DNA of 64,000 bases from Sipunculus nudus (taxonomy: Eukaryota; Annelida; Sipuncula; Golfingiida; Sipunculidae), in the NCBI GenBank assembly GCA_026874595.1, contig CM049316.1, positions 11,586,839 through 11,650,838 of the forward strand. The letters are read 5' to 3'. The stretch's first letter is position 1; each line of letters opens with the position of its first letter. Shown one piece after another: positions 9,657 to 21,600 of the stretch. Both the position numbers and the translations under genes were made by a program. The notes below the pieces were generated by a model that worked only from the letters and a program-made list of their open reading frames with translations, was not told the DNA's origin and made no database searches.

Positions 9657-12600
9657 GTAAGTTCCAAATTATTTTCTTAACCAGATACCCGAAGTACAGC
9701 TACCAGTTTTTGGAGAAGAGAGGTCTACTTCCACCAGGAAGACGCCCGATTACACGCCGGGCTTGCCACTGGCGTTGGAACGGTCTTTCAATGTCAAGGT
9801 TAAATGGGGTGTTTAGGTTCACGTACTGGTATCACATGAAAATTAGATGTCTCAACAACATGCGGTCATATAAATGATTAGAAAATACTGGTTTTGAGAG
9901 ATTCATTGGAAATACTTAAGATATAAGCCAAATATTTTAACTGTTTTCTTAATGTTTAAATTTATATGACATTTCATTCGGTATTTCATAGAATAAATAC
10001 GTCGTCAGTGACAGCGTTATGTAACCAAGCCCATGGTCATCTGGTAATGGTAGGGAATATATGGTTAACCATCAAAATGGACATACCTATATTCTATCTC
10101 ATCAGATGTATAAATTGTCAAATAATCTGGTTTCATATTGACTCCAGTTTTCACTGACACTTCTGTCCCCAAATAGTGACAGTACTGTATTTTGATCATG
10201 AATGGTAAATGAATAAGGTGGTCACGTTATATTAAGATAATTTTGACATATTAAATAAATTTCCCATTCAATTAATATTGACAGTTTTTCATCTGAATGT
10301 TTTTCCTTACAAAAATTTTGTAGGTGCATTGATGATTTTCATGTCAAATGTACAAAAAAAAATGCAGTGTTTAAGCAGTCTGTCATGTCTTGATGGATCC
10401 AAAATTGGGTCGGACTAAATACTGAAAAACACTGAAATACACTAAAATAACCGTCATTACCAAAAATATAACAGGGATCAAAATGTATGTTTTGGTTGTC
10501 CTACAGGGTGACCTCATATTTTTTTTAGTCAGTCCCAGCGGATTTGAAGGACACTCTTTTTTTGCAAAAAAAAATGTCATATTCCCTTTCTAAAAAAGCA
10601 TGTTTTTAAAAAAATTAGAGTATCCTTGTTTATGTTGAGTCAGTTATGTCACATGAATTTCTGTATCTTGCAGGGAAGTATAAACTCAAGTGAACTGAAC
10701 AATAATTCAAGTAATATTGTTTATATTTTGCAAATACATATCTCTTTCATAATTTCACTTTCTAAACATGCAGTCTATGGGGCCCTCGAACAAGGATTTT
10801 GTATTCACAGTGTCCTGCCATTTTGCGGATGGAATCTTGGTTTTTATTTGTCATAAAAACTACATTGTTAAAAAGAATAAACATTAAACATATTAAAAAT
10901 TTGTTGGTACCACACTGAAAGATGTAAATTTTTTTTTTTTAAACATAATGAACTTATGTATATAGATTGTATATGTGATTTAAAATTTTGAATAATAAAA
11001 TCAAGGATCATAACTTTTATTTCATGTTACCGGCTTCTGTGGCTCAGGGGTAGAGCACAGGACTCAAAGCCGGGAGATTGTGGGTTCGAATCTCAGTAGA
11101 GGCGGTGAGGTTTTTCACGGTAGGCCCCCACCCAGGGTGAGGGCTCTGCATACGATATTGTTTGTCCCTAGTTCAACCAACAGTGTGTATACTTTATTTG
11201 AAAAGATGTTTTTATTTCATCAAATTTACTTAAACTTATATTTTATTTTGATGAATAAAATTAAGCATGTACTGAAAACTCCAATGTGCAAAACTTTTTA
11301 ATAGGGATTCAAGGAATAATCTTGTAGATGCCAGGTTGTGGCATTATTTTCTTTTAAATTCAGTTTAAACATTTGATTTAAAAATAATAAAATATATGTG
11401 TATGCATAATATGACCCAATATGAGCTACAATCTGGATATATAATGATTGCAACTTAGAATTCTAATATTTTAACTTATATTTTCAGTTTTTTTATTACA
11501 AATTTATAACACTTGTAAATAAAAAAAAAATGAATCAGATCAAAACTATTAATGGAAAGTGGATATGCTAGTAAAAGAATAGGCTTATATATAAACTTAA
11601 ATGCATTATTCCCTTGAAAGTGAAATAAAGGTATTAGTCCATTCTGTCCACTTGCCTGTCCATATGCATCACAGTATCTCAAAACTTTTACTGTTTTTCT
11701 TCATGACAGTCTTGTCAGAGTATGAGTTTGCAATCATATATTTAGAACTTTACTATAACCAAGTAGGAGGACCCTTTCCTCTTAGCTTCTCATATGCTTA
11801 TATAAATGAAAAACATTACAATAGAATATTTTCATATTTTGCATTTGCAAAAATTTCAAACTTAAGCTGGGTGCCGTGACCCATCAGTCCTTTGTTTATA
11901 TTCTGGATTCTCAACATCTTTGTTTGGCTAAAACTGAATAAATACCAGACATGGTGCGAATGCTTTGCAAATGTATTTGAATACGAATATGAATATGTAC
12001 TGCATTAAAAAATTTTATTGCATAAGAATGGGAATTCAGGTAAAAATGAAAGTATTTGAATACCAGTGCAGATACTTTCAAAATGTATTCATGAATGCAT
12101 TCATGAATATATTCTATAATATTATTTCAATAATCATTTCAGTTATATTTTATTTTAAAAAATCATATGATTTTCTTATTATTATTTTTTTTTTTAAATT
12201 ATATTGGCACAATATTTGTTATTAAATTTTAATAAATAGTTAAACTCTTTTATAATATGTGCTGCTTATAAGTTATATGGCCAAGTCAAAATCTGTGTGA
12301 CAATAACACTCCATTTGTTTATAAAATTAATGAAATCAATCCTCTTCCCTGTCTCCAAAGATACTATCAAAATCATACATAAGCTAAACACCAACAACTC
12401 ATAATAAAGCTTATATTTATTACCACACAAAACAAGCATGTGCCTCTTTCCCAAATCTTATTTTTTATCATATATAACAGCTGAGCGCCGTGACCCATAG
12501 GTCCCTTGTTTATCACATATAACAGCTGAGCCCCGTGACCCATGGGTCCCTTGTTTAACACTTAAAGCAATGATCTCGAAGAATACTGTGGTTGCCTTCT

Positions 12601-15600
12601 TACTTATGGTGGCTTCAAATTTGTGTTATTGGCGGATGCCCTGTGACTGCAAAATTGAAACCACGCAGGTTTGAATGCATACCTGGCCATGAGCGTAAAC
12701 TTTAGTTACTGCTGATATTCGTGATTAATCTTCAGCCACATAGTGATGTCCATCATCCCTGGGGTATTTAACTTAACATGATTCATGGAGGATAACGGGG
12801 GCCATTTATATTAGTATCGTTTTGCTTTGATGCGAAAACTGTGACCTTTTGCATTTTTTTCCATCCTCCCAGCACAACTAGAAAGTGTCAATGCATGCCT
12901 GGCAGTAATTACAAGCGTGCATGTTTATCTCGCGATGTTTCATCTCTATTTCAACTAGTGACCCCTATTGGATTCATTTGAAGTGTATGTGTGCCCAGCT
13001 ATGAAATTCAGTGGTGCTTAAAATGAATATTTAATAGTAGGTACTCTTTCACATTGTGCCGTATTTTGTCATTATTAGTGAATAAAATTTGCTACCTAAA
13101 GAAGTGAACGTAGCTGCTAGGGTAGCACCACCTTGTATCTGTATAAAGAACTAATGCCGTTGTCACAACCAAAATCCAATGACGCGCCAAGTTATGTTTG
13201 ATAACCTTAATACTGGCCTTATCAAGACCATTTCCCTAAACTTATAACACATTTGTGTAGTCACAGGTTGGTTTCTCACACCTTTACTGACATTGAGTTG
13301 TTTTGATTGAGACTTGGCCCTGAACTAATTACAGCCAGCGTGGCCAATGCTTCCTGCACGGGTCGGCTCAGCCGTCCGTGGCTGTCAAACATGCAGTATC
13401 CTGACAGAGAAATAGTGGGCATATAATAGATAAAAGTGAAATCAGCAATTTATGAAATAATTTGGTCAGTACATTTTAAAAATTGGTATATTTGATAAGT
13501 AAAATATACAACTACACCAATGACAGAGCGCGAAAAAGGAACCCAGTGAAAATTTTTAAAATAAAAAACGCCAAAATTCAGCCCTGCCAATATAAAGGCA
13601 ACTACAGTATTTCATCATTTGCTGAAATTGTATGTTTAAAATTCACAGCTTGTTTGGAGAATTGTGCACTGTGGCATATATCCTGTTCACCTGTCACTAA
13701 AACCAATGTTCTGATGTGCCTGCGAAACCCTGTGTGGGATGGTCATATATGCAGGGGGTTCGTCAGCTGAGAACACAGTTCTGAGCATCAGCTTTTAACT
13801 CCACAGGGTTCATAGAAAGCTCATTAATATTTAAAATATTCAAGTTCTACTAGAGATGTAGGCATTTCCTTCCTGACTATGAACGTGGCCTTTACAGCAA
13901 ATGATTGGCATTCCTAACCTTCATAAGAACTAATTGAGAAGGTTCGTATTTGCCCTGTGACCTGTAAATTTGCATTTTCTGTAAGCCCGAATTTCTGGCC
14001 TGCTTGTATGCATTGTAGCTTGTCGGCAATATTCAGAAGAAGTTCCATCTTGGTCTATGCAAATGAGTTCAAATGAACCAATGACATGTCACGTCATCAC
14101 TGTCACATGATTTCCAATTTGAGGACATATGTACACTCATTTGTTCTGTCACCTGAAACAGCACAGAAGTAAAAATGAATGATGATGAACAATTTTCAGT
14201 CATTATACAAAGTTTGACAGGCATTTTCACAAAAGCAGTGTCAAATTTGATACCGGCAGCACACTGATGTACCCCTTTTGTAAAAGAATCTGTGCATCAT
14301 CAAATGTCAGAATCACAAACTACACTGAAAAAAAAGATGGCACTTTACACTATTATTACCATTAACAGTCACATTTTTTACCATGCAGTGCACAAATAAA
14401 GATTTGTCAGAGTAAAGGACTTTAGACATTTCCAACATTCTCTGCAGCATAGTACTTGATGCTTAGCTTGTCCCAGCCTATTTGAGATCCTTTTTGGCAA
14501 GGGAAACTCATTATTTAAACCGCTGTATAATGGCAGGCCTTATTTCCACTCCCTCCACAACATCAGTGTATCTTTATCAGTTTGTGGTTGGCACCTCATC
14601 AGTGGGCCCTAGTTTTGTGTCCATATGCTCAGACTAGTGCTGTCATCTCTTGGCTCACAGGCAGAATACTAGGTAAAGTCCAGACAGTTCAGACTAATCA
14701 ACCAATCTGACCACATCGGACCTTGTTATATACAGATAACCATTTATGAATCATATTTTCTCATCAGATAATTGCAAAAAAGGTCTGTTATGATTCAATT
14801 ATGTTTTTTACAAAGAAAAATACAATCTGTAACTTATATCTTATATTGTGAGAAGGTAGCCCCCCAATATTTCTACAAATGTGAAATTTGTAGTGATAAT
14901 GCTATAGTGTTCTTAGTAGTCCATATCATTATTCCCTCTCAGAGTCCTATATCAAAGCACTAGCTTGGAAGCTTCAGGGACATATATATATATGCTTCAG
15001 TTGCCTTTTCCAAAATATTTGGCCGTCTCCTCTTTCTCAATCCTGGCTGGGCCCCTGAGCTTTTTTTGCTCCCTGGCCATTTCCGCTTAAGTGTGGATAT
15101 ATCCAAAACTTGAGAATGTCCTCTCAATTGAAGCTGATGAAGCAAATTGATAAACTCAGGGTCACTCCTGTCCTTACCCTGCACATGCCTTGTTGTGGCA
15201 GCTGACAGTGTCACTGGGGGAACCATGACCCAACAGGAAGTTGTTCAAGGGTACCAGTCTATTGGTATAGCCCAGTGCCTATTGACTTGGTTGGTACATG
15301 AGCCCTATGCCTCGGGGATCATTTACCTCCTAAGCCCTTGGTCATTAATGAAGTTTATTTAATGAACTCATGGGTATCAGTTAACATAAATCCCACATGC
15401 ATATAGTATTTTCACAGTTTTTTACACATGGGTGTAGAAAAACTTTTTTTTTACATGACATTGGTACTATTAATAGATCATAATTGAAGTTTTTTTGTTA
15501 AACTCATGGGTATCACTTAGAAATCCCACATGATTCGAGGTTTTTTATTTTTTTACACATGGTTTAAAAAAAAAACCAAGTTTTTACATAAAGTTAATTA

Positions 15601-18600
15601 CTGTCAAAAGTTAATGTGTCAAAAGTTAATGTGTGTTTCATTAACACATTAACTTTTGACAGTGCCATTAATTATATTAAGATGTATCATTCGATTGAAA
15701 AAAGTGGCAATATTAAGGGGTAAACATGTGAAACATGAACTTTTATGGAAACAACTTACAACAATTTTTGAGTGAGTACAGATACAAATTTGTAATATCT
15801 ATCAGATTATATATATATATATATATATTTGTTGATCTAGAAAAAATTGCACGGTTTTTGTTTGTGTTTTTGGTGTGATTTGTACTGCATGTATTGTAAT
15901 ATGTATTTTTGTATGTGATTTTTGATATTTCTGTATTTGGTTTGTCAATTTAATTGTGAATAAAAAAAAAATTAATTACTGGTAATGGTGTAAATAATGT
16001 CAGTGTTAAAACTTGCCAATCCTGTTTAAAATCTTTTCTTTATTTCAGGCCAACTTCTCATTCAGAAACCTGTCGAAAGGCAAGAAAGTAGTGAGTTGAA
16101 CCTTTTAATAATTTCAGTCTTATTTATATAAAAAGCAATTGTATTTTATGTATATTATATATAGTTGACTAGCTTAATTGACCAGTATATGATTCATCCT
16201 AATTTGATCAATGTTATTGTCAGCTTAATGGTAACTAAATGATGAGTGTTTTCCCCCTGGTATTGTATTGTTCTTTTTGGAGGAACAGACAGAAAATTAC
16301 TGATGGTCTCTTTAAGGGGACTGATGATTTTCCATGTGAATGACTTGGTGGCTGTAAATCTCTTTGCCTTTTACTAGTTGTTTGAGAAAAGGTGGATTAA
16401 AGTCATTTATGTGCTTATTACTTAAAGATCCAATCCAAAATTAAAACTGAATGAATACTGCCCCATCAAGCCACCATCCAATTCACTTTATGTAGTGTTC
16501 TGCTGTGATGGGTTTAGTGACCACATGAGAACTGAGCATAATCATCAACCATTAGAACTGTTAAATGTATACCTGGAGTGAATATGCGGATACATTCTTG
16601 TTGCAGTTTGCTGCATGCTAAATTTCAAATCCTGATCTTCAAATATATTTTTTGTTGTATCTGTAATGATATAACCCTTGAGCTGAAAAAGTAATTTTAT
16701 GAGCCTGGACTCTTATCTGTATTATACAGCATACAAGAGAGTGTCATTTGTCCGAAAAGCTGGGGGCAGGTTTCTTGTTCTGATTTATAAACTATCGAAC
16801 GATTTTGGATAAACTATTCCACAGGATTCACCATAATTGCCACCAAGCAGCAGAGTTTACCAGAGTTGACTGACAGGAGATGATGAAGCTCGTCCAAAAT
16901 AAACATTGGCAACAGCATCTGGTTTTTCCTTCAGTTTAATCAATTTATGATGTAAAATACATTAAAAATTATTGCTAATTGGCCCTGGAAAATCAGAATT
17001 AAATTCATTGTTGGATATAATTTCATAGTTTGTATTTCAGACAAACAGTCAAAATTTTGGTTCTCAGTTGTCATTTTGGATAAACTATTTTTCAGATGAG
17101 CTGTGTTCTGATAAACAGCGCTCTACAATGTATATATAATATATCATATTCTGTTGTCAGGCTGCAGGAGTGCTGGGAACAATTGCTGCAGGAGGTGTTG
17201 GTCTTGCTGCTGCTCTCCAGGCATCTGTTCTCGCAGGGGACCTCCTTCTTCATCCTCCAGAGTACCCATGGAGTCATAACGGCATATTCAGCTCCCTTGA
17301 CCACGCTGCGTAAGAAAGGCTCCAGTTGTCTATCTCAGTTTAATTCCAGCTTAATGGCTATTTATCTTCAGGGCCGTAGAGAAAACTTAACAGTGTTGTC
17401 CACATTACTTGGTGGTTGGTATAGATTATCAGAGAGAAACACATAATCATTTGTCTGCAGATTAACTTAGTTGTATGCTTAATGCACAGCAGGTATGCTA
17501 TATTGCGGAATCTTCAATTAGTTCCATGACACATTATATAATTTTTGTAACAAATGAGTTCTTATTTTCATTGATTAAGACAAATATAATTAAATGTTTA
17601 ACTGTTTTCTGCGTGAAAATTACATGTTTTTAATCTGCTGTTTTCTTCGTGAGTGTTACTTGTATGTAACCAGGTGTTTTCTTCTTCAGGGTCCGTCGTG
17701 GTTACTTCGTTTATAAGCAGGTGTGTGCGGCCTGTCACAGCATGGAGTATCTACACTACCGTGATTTGGTGGGAGTCTGTCTCACTGAAGAAGAAGCCAG
17801 AGCAGAAGCTGCAGAGGTGAGCTGCCACAGTGCTGTACCATCAGTACATGTCTGCAGGCTTTGTTAAACAGTGTGTATATTTCTGATTTATTTTGACAAA
17901 TTATGGGCTTCTTGGTCTCTGTTTTTTGGATGCTCTTAAGATCTGTGATTAGTTCTGACTTAGAATTGGATAGGAATATAAGGGAAAGTATGATGAATTA
18001 GAAATTAGAAAATTGAATTAGGTTAAATGGTTTAATTTTATAAGAACTTTTCACAACCAAAATTACTGTTAGATCATTAATACATACACAGAGAAGGTCG
18101 GAGATCACATAAATTCTTTGTCAGAAGGTAGTTGATTGGGCACCTGTAATATTACATGTGTATTTGTAATGTTTTGTAGATAATGGTTAAGGATGGACCA
18201 GATGAGGAAGGGAACATGTTTGACAGGCCCGGTAAGCTTTCTGACAGCTTCCCATCACCATATGCTAATGAGGAGGCTGCTCGTGCTGCTAACAATGGCG
18301 CCCTCCCTCCAGACCTTTCTTACATCACAGCTGCCAGGCATGGCGGTGAGGTAAGATAGCGCGATCTTCATTTATTATACATAAAAAAACAAGTCCCATT
18401 GACTATTCTTATTTAAAAACTTTAAAGCTATGAAATTCAGCTCTCTTTAAGGTATCTTACCATCTTAATTATACTGTGAATTTGCCCCTTGAGAGTTTAA
18501 TATTTCACTAGAATATGGACTATATATATCTTTTTCTTACAGTTTTAGCCTGGATGAATATGAGGTGTAAATGCTACATTTGTAAGGACTCATACTTGGA

Positions 18601-21600
18601 ATAGTTTTTAATAGGCCTCAAATCCAATATAACCAGGGGTATGACTAGCCTAGTGATTAAGGTGTTATATTTGTAGGTAGAGGTCCCTAGTTCAAATGTC
18701 TGCCAGTGCCTCAGATGCAAATGTATGCAACAAGGATATGCATGAGTAAACTTAAAACAACCATAAGCTTGAACATTATAGCTGTAATACACTGGTGTAT
18801 CTGTGCATCATGAAGCTGATGTATCAGTGTTATTAGAAGTCCCTGTTTAAATACATTGATGATATTTTGTCATGTGAGGAACAGCAACAGACCAGTCATT
18901 AAGGAGATATGTATTTTGTTTGATTTCAGGACTACATTTTCTCTCTGTTGACGGGTTACTGCGACCCCCCTGCCGGAGTGACTGTGAGGGAAGGACTGTA
19001 TTATAACCCCTACTTTGCTGGTGGTGCCATCGGCATGGCCCAGGCACTTTACAATGAGATCATCGAGTATGAAGATGGTATGTATATTTCTTGAATCTTT
19101 ATGAATCATACATATAAAAATCTATAGGCAATTGAGTATTTGGAATTATGATGGCAGCACATTTTTATTGTAAAGTTCATTTTTGAAATTAGTCAAACGA
19201 ATTGTGACATATTTACATGTTTTATACATCATTGGACCAAATGAAATAGATTCCAGATAATAACTTTTAATATTTTGCATATGCAGAATACAACTGGTGT
19301 TGCAAGTGCACTCATATTTATATGCTTTTCCTTTCACAGAAAAACAGTCTCCATATTCTGCTTATTATTTTTCCTTTAATCAAACAATTATATTCATTAA
19401 TCACACTCTGCAGTTAACACAGGATACTCTGGTTGGCTTTATATTTGCAGGTTTTTGCACTTATGTGATTTTGCATGGATACAAAGTATTTTTTCATGAT
19501 GGAGCCTTGGTCATCATTTATAATACCAACTTTTGCCTTCCTCAAAATCATGTTTTCATACTCCCTGGTGTTGGAATGACTGGGGCTCTTGTTGGTGTAC
19601 CAATAATACTGATAGTGTAATTGTTAGGAAGATAAACTAAGGCTTACCTTCTAGTTTCAAATGAAAGATTATAAGACTGGGAAGACAGGAACATCATAAG
19701 GGATGCCATTTTATAAAAATTAGAGCCTTTTACGTTTTTATCTACAGGCACTCCAGCCACCCAGAGCCAGCTGGCCAAGGATGTCTGCGTCTTCCTCAAA
19801 TGGTCAGCAGAACCAGAGCATGACACTCGCAAGCGCATGGCACTCAAGGTGGGTTTTTAGCTCAGCTGACTTTCAGTCATGCTGGGCTATAGCGATGGGT
19901 CTTTGTCCGTCGTCCTTCCGTCTGTCCGGCCGGACGGCCGGCCGGACATCCGTCCGTTAGCAGGGCACAAATCGTAACCGTAGGGGCTAGGGCCATGAAC
20001 CCTATGCAGTCTTAGAGGTTAATAAAAGATCTCCTTGCAAACCTGAAATTAGGTCACTGCGACCTATATTCTCGAAGTTATGGGGTGTGTTTGCACCCCC
20101 CAGAAATAACTCTTTGAGACAAAATTTTCATCCCAAACCTTCCATCTTTCACATACAGCTCACCTACCAACAGGGGAAGAACCATAATTTTTTTGAGGTC
20201 AAAAGGTCAAAGGTCAAGGTCACAGGAGCCTCTTCTTTGAAAAGCCTGTGGATGCATTTTAAGCCAACCCTTTCATCCCAATTCTTTGATTTTTCACATA
20301 TAGCTCACCTACTAAGTTGGAGAAGAATCCTATAGATTTTGAGGTCACAAGGTCAAAGGTCAGGGTCACAGGATCCACTTCTTTGAAAAGGTTGTGGACA
20401 CATTTCAAGCTAGACTTTTCATTCCAAACCTTCCAGCACTGATATCGCTTCTCTGCCAACAGGGGAAAAGACCTGTTGATTTTGAGGTCAAAGGTCAAGT
20501 TCACAGCACCCACTTCTTGCGTGGAGTCATTTTCAGGCAAACTTTTCAATCTGTACCTTCCATCTGTCATATATATATGGCTTACCTACCAATAAGGGAA
20601 GAAGCATATTGATGTTGAGGTCAAAAAGTCAAAGGTCAAGGTCACAATGTTTAATTGTTCTAAATGCTTGTGAGTGTTACCCCGGGTGTGGAGGTCTGCA
20701 AAGTCAGAGGGGTAAATCAGTGAAAAGCGGACGAGGTGTCAGGAAGGCACTCGTTTATTCGAAAAGAAAATGGCGACTGGCCGACTGCCAGTACTATAAC
20801 ACTTAACCAGGTTTCAGACAAGTAACTTAAAACTTCCTGGTTACCATACAGCAACAAGTGTGACTGAGGAAATCACCATATTCTACCTTATTGTCAATGT
20901 GATCCAGAAGTCACCAGTAAATAACAAGACATGCACAATATAACTATCAACAACTGTACCCACAACATAGGCTGGCTCAACCATTCTCATTCAATAGCAA
21001 TGCAAACTAAATTTGACACAGCCCATAGAAATGTGGGTGAAGCTGGTCCTACTCTGTAGTACAATGCACAGGAACAGGACATGTGTAAAACCACCCATAA
21101 TGTAAAATGACTTGGTAACTCTTCTATTGCTCAAGATTAAACTCATAATGTATTGGCTGCACTGTCTAAGGTTTTCTTTACTCTGAGCATAATAAAGCCA
21201 TTAACAGCTCTGGGGTATCCACCGCTGGCTAAACTAATAAAGTACAATATTACAGAATTGATTTAGCAGTATCCTTCAGTTTCTAAGGCAAATCATACCA
21301 TTTACATACCACTGACTTATAGATTTTCATCCAATAGTAAGATCAAACATGAAACATAGTTTATTTCAACATGAAGACCAATGACCGTCATGTGCTGCCA
21401 TCTGGTGTTAATACCTGAAACTTACAGTCTGTTTCAACATGAAGACCAATGACCGTCATGTGCTGCCATCTGGTGTTAATACATGAAACTTACAGTCTGT
21501 TTCAACATGAAGACCAATGACCGTCATGTGCTGCCATACACGGACTAGAAGCTAGGTTTCCTTCAGCCAACTAACGCGCGTAAACAGTCCATCCGCCCTA

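Noticed and set aside
9320-9667. 115-codon open stretch antisense to CYC1 exon 1
   Set aside because: It is the complement of the CYC1 first exon and promoter region and resembles no protein family; the plus-strand reading is supported by the full CYC1 gene model.
11033-11104. Functional tRNA gene in CYC1 intron 1
   Set aside because: The anticodon stem does not pair, and the 3' tail is shared with a second genomic copy at 39890-40040, which shows it is a SINE.
12266-12454. 62-codon open stretch conserved between two loci (also 26739-26927)
   Set aside because: Conservation is explained by both being copies of the same 0.6-kb repeat; there is no start context, domain or longer frame.
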